Shown one piece after another: positions 21,097 to 29,403 of a stretch of 35,169 nt of DNA. The position numbers were made by a program, and so were the translations under genes. Positions within the stretch are counted from its first letter, which is position 1. Each line of letters starts with the position of its first letter. The stretch is from Bacteroidales bacterium (GTDB taxonomy: Bacteria > Bacteroidota > Bacteroidia > Bacteroidales > UBA932). The stretch spans positions 1 to 35,169 of the forward strand of contig JAEEIQ010000109.1 in assembly GCA_016281435.1 (NCBI GenBank). Direction: 5' to 3'. The notes under the pieces were generated by a model that was given only the letters and a program-made list of their open reading frames with translations, ran no database searches and was not told the origin of the DNA.

Positions 21097-22491
21097 ATGA
21101 AGAAATTCCTTACTACCGCCATCTCTTTTCTGGCTGCCGGCATGATTCTCTTTGCGCAGGAAGAAAAGGAGATGAAGACCGGATGGAGTTTCGGTCTCCT
21201 CCCCACCGCAACTTATTCGGTTGACAACGGGTTCCAGGCCGGCGCATTCGGAGATGTTTACTACTACGGCGACGGCAACACCTACCCCGATCCCCTCCAC
21301 AAGATCAGCTGGGAAGCTTCGTACTTCACCCACAGCCACCGTGTCCGCCTTTATCTGGCTTACGACTCCAAGTACCTCATTCCCAACATGAGGGTGAACG
21401 CATCGGTCACATACATGAACGACCCGCTGTATAGCCTCTGGGGCTTCAACGGCGCCGCGGCTACCCAGAACTATGACGTATGGGGCAACAGGGACATGGC
21501 CATCCCCTCCGCAGCCAATCCCGCGGTTCTCACGAATGTGAACTACTACGGCATGAGCCGCGACATGCTCCGCATCCTGGCCAATTTCCAGGGCCGCATC
21601 ACCGACAACCTGAACTGGGCCGCCGGAGTGAACTTCTGGAACTGGAAGCTCGGCGACATGCACGACAACGGAGTGAAGGCCGACGGCGAAACTCGCTACT
21701 ACAACACTACCTCCACCCTGTACAACTTCCTCAACAACAGCGGTGTCATCTCCGATGCTGAGAAGAACGGCGGGCTTGCCCTTGAGCTCAACGCCGGCCT
21801 CGTGTACGACACCCGCGACATTGAAGCGGCACCCAACCGCGGTATCTGGGCCGAGGCATACCTCAACGGAAATATCCTGGGCCAGGGTTACCTTAAGGCC
21901 TGCGCCTACTTCCGCCACTACATCAGCATCCCCGTTCCCATCCCCGCCGGCAATCCCGTCTTCGCATACCGCCTGGCCTGGCAGCATACGGTCCTTGGAG
22001 AAACGCCCCTGTACATGATCCAGAACAACCCCCTGCTCGTACAGCGCAACATGATTTCCGAGGGATTCGGCTCCAGCAACACCATACGCGGCCTTCGCGA
22101 GAACAGGATACTTGCCGAAGGCATGGCCTGGGCCAACACCGAACTCCGCATCAAGCTCGTGAAGTTCACCCTTGCGAAGCAGTACTTCTACATCGCCGTC
22201 AACCCGTTCTTCGACGCGGGCATAATCACGAAGCCCTACAAGGCCGACGCCCTCGCAAAGATAGCAGCTCCTGACGGAAAGGTTTACGACCCCGCATACG
22301 ATGCACTTACGGGAGCGCATAATCCCATATACGATCCTGACAAGGTCAACTACCTCGCCTACAGCGGCGGCGCCGGGCTGAAGATTGCGATGAACCAGAA
22401 CTTCATCGTGTCAGCCGACTTCGCGAAGTGCTTCACCGAGGGCATGGACGCCGGCCTCTGGATCGGCATCGGCATCAACTATCAGTTCTAG
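21097..22491 (+). CDS. Omp85/BamA-TamA-family outer-membrane barrel without POTRA
   Basis: 464 aa. Signal peptide (1-20, cleavage near LFAQ), then only beta-barrel: alternating polar/aromatic strands from residue 28 to the C-terminal Phe (GIGINYQF), a classic outer-membrane insertion signal. GFGSSNTIRGLRENRIL (about 323-340) resembles the conserved loop-6 RGY/RGF motif of the Omp85 superfamily, and the strand LALELNAGLVYDTRDIEAAPNRG matches the family's D-T-R-x(4,5)-P-x-x-G element. POTRA domains are absent, so it is more likely a surface protein or channel than an assembly factor. It has its own promoter and terminator. Ligand unknown. Confidence 0.78.
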   Translation: MKKFLTTAISFLAAGMILFAQEEKEMKTGWSFGLLPTATYSVDNGFQAGAFGDVYYYGDGNTYPDPLHKISWEASYFTHSHRVRLYLAYDSKYLIPNMRVNASVTYMNDPLYSLWGFNGAAATQNYDVWGNRDMAIPSAANPAVLTNVNYYGMSRDMLRILANFQGRITDNLNWAAGVNFWNWKLGDMHDNGVKADGETRYYNTTSTLYNFLNNSGVISDAEKNGGLALELNAGLVYDTRDIEAAPNRGIWAEAYLNGNILGQGYLKACAYFRHYISIPVPIPAGNPVFAYRLAWQHTVLGETPLYMIQNNPLLVQRNMISEGFGSSNTIRGLRENRILAEGMAWANTELRIKLVKFTLAKQYFYIAVNPFFDAGIITKPYKADALAKIAAPDGKVYDPAYDALTGAHNPIYDPDKVNYLAYSGGAGLKIAMNQNFIVSADFAKCFTEGMDAGLWIGIGINYQF

Positions 22492-22512
22492 GCCGATACC
22501 TATATATATAAT

Positions 22513-22547
22513 AAAGGGTAGCCCGATCGTTCAGGCTACCCTTTTTT
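22513..22547. terminator. Terminator behind the Omp85-type gene
   Basis: AAAGGGTAGCC (22513-22523), 10-base loop, GGCTACCCTTT (22534-22544), ending in six T. A perfect 11-bp stem; the A run on the left lets it also stop the convergent gene at 22561. Confidence 0.9.
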
Positions 22548-22560
22548 GATGTCCCCACCG

Positions 22561-23283
22561 TCAGAATGAATACGCAAGGGCACCGTTGAATGTGAAAAAC
22601 CACCTCAGCGGCCTGCTCTCGTCCGCTGTCACTACTGGGCCGTCAGAGCCGTCATGGGCTTCCATGTACCGGCTGGCGCAGTTCCCTATCAGGTTATAGT
22701 GGAACGCTGGCATAAGCTTGAGCCGGAATCGCCAGATGCGGTAATTCAGGCTGAATCCTGCATCCAAGCTGAAGAAGAAGTCCCTGTATTTTTCCGTCCA
22801 GTCTTCCTGCCAGCCCCCGGCGAAATAGTCTCTCGACGGGAGGCTTGACGAGCCGGCCGTATATCCCGGTGTCACGCCCGCGAAGAATTCAAAATCACTG
22901 ATAAGGCCGAGAAGGAAAGCTCCCACCACTCCTAAACCGGAATTGCCGGACCAGACGGCATCTGCCGCACCGGCAAAGCCTCCGGCCAGCCTCTCGGGGG
23001 TATCAATGGATATCGTCCTGTACACAACCGCAAGGGGCACGCCGAATGAGTCATCCACATTGGAGATGCTCTCCGTCCATTGGATTCCAGCCCGGAACCC
23101 AAGCCCGCTGCGCCTGAACCAGGAATAATCCATTCCCAGCATCAAGTCGTTTCCCGCCCCCTTGTACATGGGAACGTTTACCCCGGCGGAAAAGGCCACC
23201 TCCCTGCCCTGCGCCCCGGCAGGGATAAAACTGCAAGACACGAATGCCGCCAGCAAAAGAAACCTGATTATACGCATAAACAT
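22561..23283 (-). CDS. Outer-membrane beta-barrel protein of unknown function
   Basis: 240 aa (or 238 from the second Met). A signal peptide ending near IPAGA (about residue 24) is followed by amphipathic strands separated by Gly-rich turns (GREVAFSAGVNVPMY, LGFRAGIQWTESI, FFFSLDAGFSLNYRIWRFRLKLMP) and a final aromatic strand ending NGALAYSF. The terminal Phe and size suit a small barrel of 8-10 strands, in the manner of porin-family OmpA-like barrels. No known family was recognised. It is a single gene with a consensus promoter, convergent with the Omp85-type gene across a two-way terminator. Confidence 0.7.
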   Translation of the reverse strand: MFMRIIRFLLLAAFVSCSFIPAGAQGREVAFSAGVNVPMYKGAGNDLMLGMDYSWFRRSGLGFRAGIQWTESISNVDDSFGVPLAVVYRTISIDTPERLAGGFAGAADAVWSGNSGLGVVGAFLLGLISDFEFFAGVTPGYTAGSSSLPSRDYFAGGWQEDWTEKYRDFFFSLDAGFSLNYRIWRFRLKLMPAFHYNLIGNCASRYMEAHDGSDGPVVTADESRPLRWFFTFNGALAYSF

Positions 23284-23299
23284 TCAAAAATCGTGAAAT

Positions 23300-23330
23300 C
23301 AAATTTACGGTTTTTGGTGCACAATCCCAA
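23300..23330 (-). promoter_or_regulatory. Promoter of the 240-aa outer-membrane protein
   Basis: On the minus strand: TTG (23328-23330), 20 bases, TAAATTTG (23300-23307), a full match to TAnnTTTG, about 13 bases of leader. Confidence 0.65.
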
Positions 23331-23370
23331 CATTACATAAAGAATCTTCAAAAACTATCAAAAACAAGTA

Positions 23371-23402
23371 TTTGCAGATTTTCGTCGAACTTCCTAAATT
23401 AG
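23371..23402 (+). promoter_or_regulatory. Probable promoter of the small structured RNA at 23406
   Basis: TTTG (23371-23374), 20 bases, TAAATTAG (23395-23402), two mismatches from TAnnTTTG. The -33 context TTTGCAGATTT is identical to that of the promoter at 6710. Predicted start near 23406, exactly the first base of the RNA's outer helix. Confidence 0.45.
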
Positions 23403-23405
23403 CGT

Positions 23406-23460
23406 CCGATGGGAAGGCGGTCGGGGCTGAAGGGTTCCTTCGGGCAGTGCGCGACATCGG
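23406..23460 (+). ncRNA. Candidate small structured RNA, motif copy B
   Basis: Outer helix CCGATG (23406-23411) with CATCGG (23455-23460); directly inside, on the 5' side only, the bulge GGAAGGCGG (23412-23420); then TCG with CGA (23452-23454) stacked on the outer helix, and an apical stem GCTGAAGG (23426-23433)/CCTTCGGGC (23437-23445) with one bulged G. The arrangement and bulge sequence match the RNA at 6745-6837, and TGCGCGA before the 3' arm parallels TGCACGA there. No protein frame fits. It sits in the 247-bp gap before the fimbrial operon's 3' end. Confidence 0.45.
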
Positions 23461-23483
23461 CAAGACCTATATTACGCAAAGCA

Positions 23484-23510
23484 GCGGTTATTGAAACCAT
23501 CAATAACCGC
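23484..23510. terminator. Hairpin at the 3' end of the fimbrial operon
   Basis: GCGGTTATTG (23484-23493), 7-base loop, CAATAACCGC (23501-23510): a perfect 10-bp stem 20 bases behind the last fimbrial stop codon. T-run support is weak on both sides (TGCTTTGCG on minus), so it may end or protect the operon mRNA, or end the small RNA on the plus strand. Confidence 0.5.
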
Positions 23511-23530
23511 CGCATGCGTTTCAAGGACTA

Positions 23531-26500
23531 TCAGTTCTCCGTGATCTGCAGGTTCTTGATTTGCCAGGTACCGGCGCGGCCGTCATCGAGGGTGACTGAG
23601 ACCGGATATCCGGTATTTGTATGGGTATAGCCGGTCGTCACACGCTGTTCCGAGCCCACCGTCACCACGTCATAGTACACCGGGAAACCAGTGTTCGTGG
23701 TCGTAGTGGAGTTGGAATCCGCAGCGGTGAAGTAGAGCTGGGTGAAGTGGTCAGGCAAACTCGTGCATTCGAATGCGACACGGAAGTTGGACACCAGATA
23801 ATCCGACGGAATCTGGGCCTGCGCCTTGATGTAGATCCAGTTGGTTCCGGGAGGGTAGTTGATGTTCACCGGAGCGCTCCAGGTATTGCCTCCATCCTTA
23901 CTGAACAGCATGTGGGCGTCTGACCTCATATTGGCACGGGCATCGGGATGTGCCGGGTCGGAGAAATAGTTGCCTGCGTGGTAGAAGGTGATCGTAGCCC
24001 CGTTCGAGCACGAAAGATCTATGTCCTGCGATGAAATCATGGCATAGCCTGCTAAACGCCGGTTGTGATAGTCGGTCACCCACTCTGATTCCTGTACGTT
24101 CCAACGATTGGTAGGCTCATCGATTGCTCCCCAGGCAGATTGCGCCACACCATAGGACGAACTTGTACCAGGATTGTAATAAGGATACCACACATGCCTA
24201 TAACATCTGCCATCATTGAACCATGTGAGACGTACGAAATCTGCTGTCTTATCTGTGCCGGTCTGCCAGGTTTCACCGTTAGTAATCACTTCCCTGACTA
24301 TCTTATAGTCGCCCATGGTGGGGCCAAGGAAGGTCTCTTCGTGGTGTATGGTGCCGGATGCCGCTTTATTGGACACGACCTGGATCTCATAACTCACGGA
24401 TTGTGTCGCCGCGGCATAACCGCCACCGGCAGGGGTATTTACTGAATAGGTTATGAGTACATGGCCGGGAGAGACACCGTGGACGGTGCCATTGGCAGAA
24501 ACGGTAGCGATGGAGTTGTCCGCCGATGTGTACGTCACCGTAGATGAACCGGTATATAAGCTATCAACCGTATACTGGCCTTCCGTGCGGACATCGGATC
24601 CGACCTTCACGACGAAGACGGGTTCCCTCGCCCATTTCACGGACAAACCGTTGACGTTGTCATCAGTAACACTTACCGTATAGTTGATAGGATCCGCCTC
24701 AGTGTAGTTCTTATACGCAGGACATGTCGCGGTAATCGTCGCCGTACCAACTCCGACACCAGTCACGACACCGTCCGCATCCACCGTAGCGACACTCGGA
24801 TCCGATGACGAATAATATATGGGTGCACTGGCGTTCGACGTCGCCTTGTTCTGGGCCTGGCCTCCGACCTTCAGCTGCATTCCGTAGAAACTGAAATAGA
24901 TATTTCCTTCTTCATGGAGGTTGGAGAAAGTATCCCTGTTGGTGGAATTGTGCGCGTCATCCACAGGATAGTAGAAGTCATTATCGGGCGAAGCCACGAC
25001 CCAAACCGTAGTAGCACTTTCGGGCACCATTGTAAGGAAGTAACTGCGGAATGTCTTGATACCATTCACGTCCGTCGGCGTAGCAGTGTATTCATCCCAG
25101 TTGATGGACCTTCTGTAATAGTAATTGTTCTTGGTATGTCCGGGAATCAGGCTGGGGCCGTTCTCCACGGTCAGGGTTTCATCTGCACCCGGCGCGAGAG
25201 GCTTTGGATACATCGTGTTCTCTTCCTGCTCGATGTAGAAATACAAGGGGAAACGCGCTACCGTAAGACCGGCCGGCACATTGAAATCCACCCATACATC
25301 CGTGCCCTTGACGGGATCCACGTAGTCCTGTGCATCTACGGAAAGGGAGAACGGCCGCCGGAGAGTAATGCTGACAGTCCTGGTCAAGCCGCTGCCATTC
25401 TTAAAGACGATGGGCTGTTTCCAAACTTCGCCGGGCTGGAGGCTTTCCGGATTGACGCATTTGATCGTAACCTCGCGCCAGTCGCCATAGACCCCGCTGC
25501 CAACGTTGGAACCGGCGACGGTGATATCGCTGTCCGAAGCCACGATATTGTTGCCGCTGGTCGCATCCCGGATCTCGGCAGTGATGCTAGCATTGTCGTC
25601 CATAGCGAAGTTCGTGCCGGTACCGCTCTTTACATACATCTTGAACGAGGTCCCGAAAGTAACCAGTATATCTGTCTGGCTGACGTACAGACGGCTGTCG
25701 TCATTGGCGATGTTGGTAAGCTCCTGGGCCATCGTGGAGCCTTCGAAGTTATTGAGGGCGATACTGTTCACCGCGTCATACACGGAATTGCTTCCCTTTC
25801 CGTCAACGCCCGTGATATTGAGGGTATAGCAGAAGTTGCGGAGGATGTGGTAATACTCCTTGTCTCCGGTGGTTTCGTCTACGTAGACGAAATCTGCCTT
25901 GTAATAATAAGTATGCGTTCCGGTACCGTCCGTGTAATCAGCCTTGAGTATGATGAAAGGATTGGCATCGGGACGGTATTGGCATTCGTACAAATAGTCG
26001 GCTTCAGAAGGATCGATCCATATATCGTTTTCCTCCATGGTATCCGTGCCGTTGGAAGAATAATACGAACTCCAACTGTTGTAATTGACAATCGGAGGCA
26101 TGAATCCATGATACTTGTTGGAAACTGTGAGCCACGTGTAGGGACTCGGCCGGCCCGAAGCCGTAATATAATCCGCAAAACGGTTGAAGTTCAGTATCAC
26201 TTCTCCGTTTTCACCGGTGTCGTAATCGTCAGAACTTGGATTGAAAGGAGCGATGGTACCATATTCCGGAGTGTTCATCACCTTGAATGCACGGATACTG
26301 AAGTTCGTGACTCTTTCGTCCACCTTCACCTTCACCTTGGCGAAATTTCGTATCATCTGTATATTCTTCATGTTGGTGGTTCCGGTGATGGAGGTAAACT
26401 TGCGCCTGCCCCAGTATGCCAGGCCCGCATCGGTGGTAACCAGGGTGCGGACGAAAGTCGCTTCGTCCATAAGGTTCATCTCCATCGACTCGAACTCAGG

Positions 26501-26932
26501 CACTGCCCGCGTGGTAGCTATGAACTGGATATACCGGTCGCCCGAAGGAACGCTGGTGAGCCCCTCGACATGGAATTTCGTAAGGTAGTTTTCAGATTCG
26601 GAACCGCAGTTGAAACCTGCATCCTCGGATGTAGGGTGGGACTGTGTTCCCGGCTTGGCCTTGATTATTTCGTAGAGGATGTCACCAGCACTGAATACGG
26701 CAAGATACAGGTATCTGACAGTAGGCATCTCCTCTCCCATCTTTGCGGAACGGGTGGAAGTCCAAGTTCCAAAGTCCTGGGAGAAAGGAAGGTAAAGGCT
26801 GCCGTCCAGGGATATTTTCCCATCGGTATTCTTCGCAACGGACTTATCCTCAAAAGGATCCTCCCTGACGCAGGAAGGCGCAAGCAAGAAAAGCGATGCG
26901 AGTATGACAAGGTATGTGGATATCTTCTTCAT
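23531..26932 (-). CDS. Large fimbrial tip-like adhesin lipoprotein with BIG2 domains
   Basis: 1133 aa, last gene of the fimbrial operon. Lipobox LLAPSC (Cys21) and a candidate trimming site STR|SA at Arg61. The first 400 or so residues follow the fimbrillin plan (IRNFAKVKVKV in place of the FRHAL-type strand). Two bacterial Ig-like (BIG2) repeats lie near residues 690-740 (SSSDPSVATVDADGVVTGVGVGTATITATC is the first) and 795-835. The last 270 residues form a jelly-roll-like, choice-of-anchor/cleaved-adhesin type domain (AGYAMISSQDIDLS, HMLFSKDGGNTWS, VAFECTS). Size, position and extra modules suggest the outermost adhesive subunit. It starts seven bases after the preceding gene's stop codon. 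Confidence 0.8.
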   Translation of the reverse strand: MKKISTYLVILASLFLLAPSCVREDPFEDKSVAKNTDGKISLDGSLYLPFSQDFGTWTSTRSAKMGEEMPTVRYLYLAVFSAGDILYEIIKAKPGTQSHPTSEDAGFNCGSESENYLTKFHVEGLTSVPSGDRYIQFIATTRAVPEFESMEMNLMDEATFVRTLVTTDAGLAYWGRRKFTSITGTTNMKNIQMIRNFAKVKVKVDERVTNFSIRAFKVMNTPEYGTIAPFNPSSDDYDTGENGEVILNFNRFADYITASGRPSPYTWLTVSNKYHGFMPPIVNYNSWSSYYSSNGTDTMEENDIWIDPSEADYLYECQYRPDANPFIILKADYTDGTGTHTYYYKADFVYVDETTGDKEYYHILRNFCYTLNITGVDGKGSNSVYDAVNSIALNNFEGSTMAQELTNIANDDSRLYVSQTDILVTFGTSFKMYVKSGTGTNFAMDDNASITAEIRDATSGNNIVASDSDITVAGSNVGSGVYGDWREVTIKCVNPESLQPGEVWKQPIVFKNGSGLTRTVSITLRRPFSLSVDAQDYVDPVKGTDVWVDFNVPAGLTVARFPLYFYIEQEENTMYPKPLAPGADETLTVENGPSLIPGHTKNNYYYRRSINWDEYTATPTDVNGIKTFRSYFLTMVPESATTVWVVASPDNDFYYPVDDAHNSTNRDTFSNLHEEGNIYFSFYGMQLKVGGQAQNKATSNASAPIYYSSSDPSVATVDADGVVTGVGVGTATITATCPAYKNYTEADPINYTVSVTDDNVNGLSVKWAREPVFVVKVGSDVRTEGQYTVDSLYTGSSTVTYTSADNSIATVSANGTVHGVSPGHVLITYSVNTPAGGGYAAATQSVSYEIQVVSNKAASGTIHHEETFLGPTMGDYKIVREVITNGETWQTGTDKTADFVRLTWFNDGRCYRHVWYPYYNPGTSSSYGVAQSAWGAIDEPTNRWNVQESEWVTDYHNRRLAGYAMISSQDIDLSCSNGATITFYHAGNYFSDPAHPDARANMRSDAHMLFSKDGGNTWSAPVNINYPPGTNWIYIKAQAQIPSDYLVSNFRVAFECTSLPDHFTQLYFTAADSNSTTTTNTGFPVYYDVVTVGSEQRVTTGYTHTNTGYPVSVTLDDGRAGTWQIKNLQITEN

Positions 26933-26939
26933 AGAGCTC

Positions 26940-29390
26940 TTATCTTATCAGTGTTGCGTTGCCCGAGGCATCATAATCATAGAGATGCCCGTTAGGATGA
27001 TAGACATTGGTGGTGGAGGGTTCATCACCCCAGTACCAGAGGTCATAAACGTAACGGACGGAATGTCCTCCGCTTCCATTGGCAAAGGAAATACTGCCTC
27101 CGTTCTGGGGCGTGAGGGTGCGGCCGCTTCCCGCCCAATAGGCCGTGCCGGTTGCATACAGGACAGGTATGATACCGTCGTTCTGCCGGGCGACGATGAA
27201 AGCCATTTCGGCCTCCGAAGGAATACGCCATCTTCCTGCAGGATAGCCGGCCTCCTGATAGGTGGCAGCACGTTTGACAGCCATGTCAAAGGTCAGTTCA
27301 CTGGCAGTCAAGGCATTCAATGCAGATGACACCAGAAGTTTCGGGGCAATGATATTGCGGTCTTCCTCGGCCTGTGAGGTAATCATGATCGAACCGGGTT
27401 CCTCCCAGGTCCCAGCAACTTCCGTCGGTGAGTTGTTATGATAGACGTAGGCGTAGAAATTACTCTCCGTAGTCCATGCACGGGTTCCATTATAGATACC
27501 TGACGCCGGAACCCGGGGGTCCCCGATACGATAGTGCACATCTGCCCCGTTGGCGGTATAATAGTCATTGGCATCGTTGAACGAGGATACCGTAATAAGT
27601 GTCGTATAGAAGTTCTTGTCGATTGATGCATTCAGATTGCTGGCCGACCCAAGCACAAGTCCATAGGTCCCGCAGGTGTGTCCATCGACAGTAGTCGTAC
27701 CCGAGTTGATACGATTATTGGTTCCATTCCACAACCTGTTACGTCCGTTATGATAGAAGGTCCCGCTGGCACCTGACGTATTATCAGTGTAGCGATAATT
27801 ATTATTCGTCCACCCGGTACCGGGAGGAACGGAGGTCAAACGGGCGAACCAGCCGTTCACGAACACATTCCCGGCGCCAGTTTCCCTGATCAACTGAATG
27901 GAGGGATTCTGCACTACCGAAACCTTCTGGGTGCATCCGTCGCTGTTTGTTATCGTCGCTATTATCGTGACGGCGCTATACATATCCTGAAGCGCATGAT
28001 ACAATGTGACGAATCCCGGATTCTTCTTGTTTATGACAATATCTCCCGCATTGGAGGATACCGCCACGCTGTCAGCCGTAACCGTTCTGTTCACATACTG
28101 TTTTTGAAGCGGGTTGGCATTCCTGTTATTGTAATGATAGACGGAATCTATCTTGACCGACGAGATGGGAGAACTGCTCACATACGAGAAGTATACGGTT
28201 GTCTCGTTATTGATAACCTGCTCCGGATGGTCCATCACAAGGTATTTATAGGTCACAAACTCTCCCGGGACCACACCCTGGCCGGCGCCTGCGGTCTCGT
28301 TCATCCACGGGAGCACCTCGTAATCACCCTCGGCTATTATTACCTTTTCTTCCTTATCGGCACCGCCCAGGGAATGGACAGCAACGAAGGTACGGTAATA
28401 ATTGTTGCGCTTGAATTCCATGGTAGAAATATTCGGGCTCAACTGGTATTTCTTCCATGTATAATCTGAGGACTCAGTACGCTTCCAAGCTATGCGGAAC
28501 ACCACAGATGAAGCGTCGTCACTAAGGTCGCTCCATGAGCAGGGATAGGAATAGAAGGGTATGTGCGTGAACTTGTACTCCTCGCGGCCAGGAATCCTCG
28601 CCGCTACTTCCAGGGAATCCACAGGCCTGGCTCCATATGTGACATAATCGGCGTCCTGCACGGTATAATCGCCGCAAACCTTGCCCTTCTTGACGGCATT
28701 GCTCATGCTGATGCCGACTCCGGCACTCAACACTGGCTCCCACGTGTGGTTGTCCTCATCCAGGAAGGTTTTGGGGATGGCAAGGAAAAACTGGATCTTC
28801 GCGCAAGCGCGGGTGACCTTTATGCGCCCTGAGGCGCTGCGTACACCTTCTCCATCGGTAGTCAGCGTCACGGTAGCCGTCTCCTCGGCACTCATGACGA
28901 AACTTCCCTGAATGGTCTGGGCAGTGAAATCATTCTCGACAATCAGATTCTTCAGGGCGTCCACCGAAGTATCGGAACCGTAACTGAGCGGGGCGTTGCA
29001 TATCACGAACACCTGGCAGCTGCCGGATACCGTGCTCCCGAACATATCGCGCGCATCGGTATCGGTAAAGAATATACGTACCTTGTAGACAGTGCTGTCG
29101 CCTTCGGCAACGGCTGATGCGCCGCGGCCAAGAGCAGTGAACACAGCCGGTTCGTCGGTTCTGCCGTCGGGATAGAAAAAACAGTCCACGCTCTCCACGA
29201 GATTCTCATGGTAAGCGTCGTCGCCGCGCATCGACGCCCTTGTCGATAGCGAGGGATGAAGCCCGCCGAGGGTAAGTTCAATGCAATTGTCCGGGATACC
29301 ATCCGGGGAAGGCATGGATTCACTATTGCAACCCGTCCAGAAAAGAAGCGGGAACAACGGAATCAGGATATATTTGAATATGCTTTTCAT
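26940..29390 (-). CDS. Fimbrial tip/adaptor lipoprotein with C-terminal lectin-like domain
   Basis: 816 aa from the ATG at 29390, which places the lipobox (LFWTGC, Cys21) correctly; an ATG at 29414 overlapping the upstream stop would add eight residues. Candidate trimming site LSTR|AS at Arg51. The N-terminal half is an Mfa2/fimbrillin-type double domain (TRACAKIQFFLAIP). The C-terminal 150 residues contain AGRWRIPSEAEMAFIVARQN and AYWAGSGRT, resembling the C-type-lectin/formylglycine-enzyme fold motif (WRLPTEAEWE...). That fold is used for ligand binding in tip pilins of gut Bacteroidales. It is followed at seven bases by the 1133-aa protein. The function is inferred from family and position. 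Confidence 0.78.
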   Translation of the reverse strand: MKSIFKYILIPLFPLLFWTGCNSESMPSPDGIPDNCIELTLGGLHPSLSTRASMRGDDAYHENLVESVDCFFYPDGRTDEPAVFTALGRGASAVAEGDSTVYKVRIFFTDTDARDMFGSTVSGSCQVFVICNAPLSYGSDTSVDALKNLIVENDFTAQTIQGSFVMSAEETATVTLTTDGEGVRSASGRIKVTRACAKIQFFLAIPKTFLDEDNHTWEPVLSAGVGISMSNAVKKGKVCGDYTVQDADYVTYGARPVDSLEVAARIPGREEYKFTHIPFYSYPCSWSDLSDDASSVVFRIAWKRTESSDYTWKKYQLSPNISTMEFKRNNYYRTFVAVHSLGGADKEEKVIIAEGDYEVLPWMNETAGAGQGVVPGEFVTYKYLVMDHPEQVINNETTVYFSYVSSSPISSVKIDSVYHYNNRNANPLQKQYVNRTVTADSVAVSSNAGDIVINKKNPGFVTLYHALQDMYSAVTIIATITNSDGCTQKVSVVQNPSIQLIRETGAGNVFVNGWFARLTSVPPGTGWTNNNYRYTDNTSGASGTFYHNGRNRLWNGTNNRINSGTTTVDGHTCGTYGLVLGSASNLNASIDKNFYTTLITVSSFNDANDYYTANGADVHYRIGDPRVPASGIYNGTRAWTTESNFYAYVYHNNSPTEVAGTWEEPGSIMITSQAEEDRNIIAPKLLVSSALNALTASELTFDMAVKRAATYQEAGYPAGRWRIPSEAEMAFIVARQNDGIIPVLYATGTAYWAGSGRTLTPQNGGSISFANGSGGHSVRYVYDLWYWGDEPSTTNVYHPNGHLYDYDASGNATLIR

Positions 29391-29403
29391 CGTTCCTTTT
29401 CTT

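Noticed and set aside
26940..27130. Proven diversity-generating retroelement variable region
   Set aside because: No reverse transcriptase, accessory gene or template repeat lies in the window; kept only as a question in the findings.
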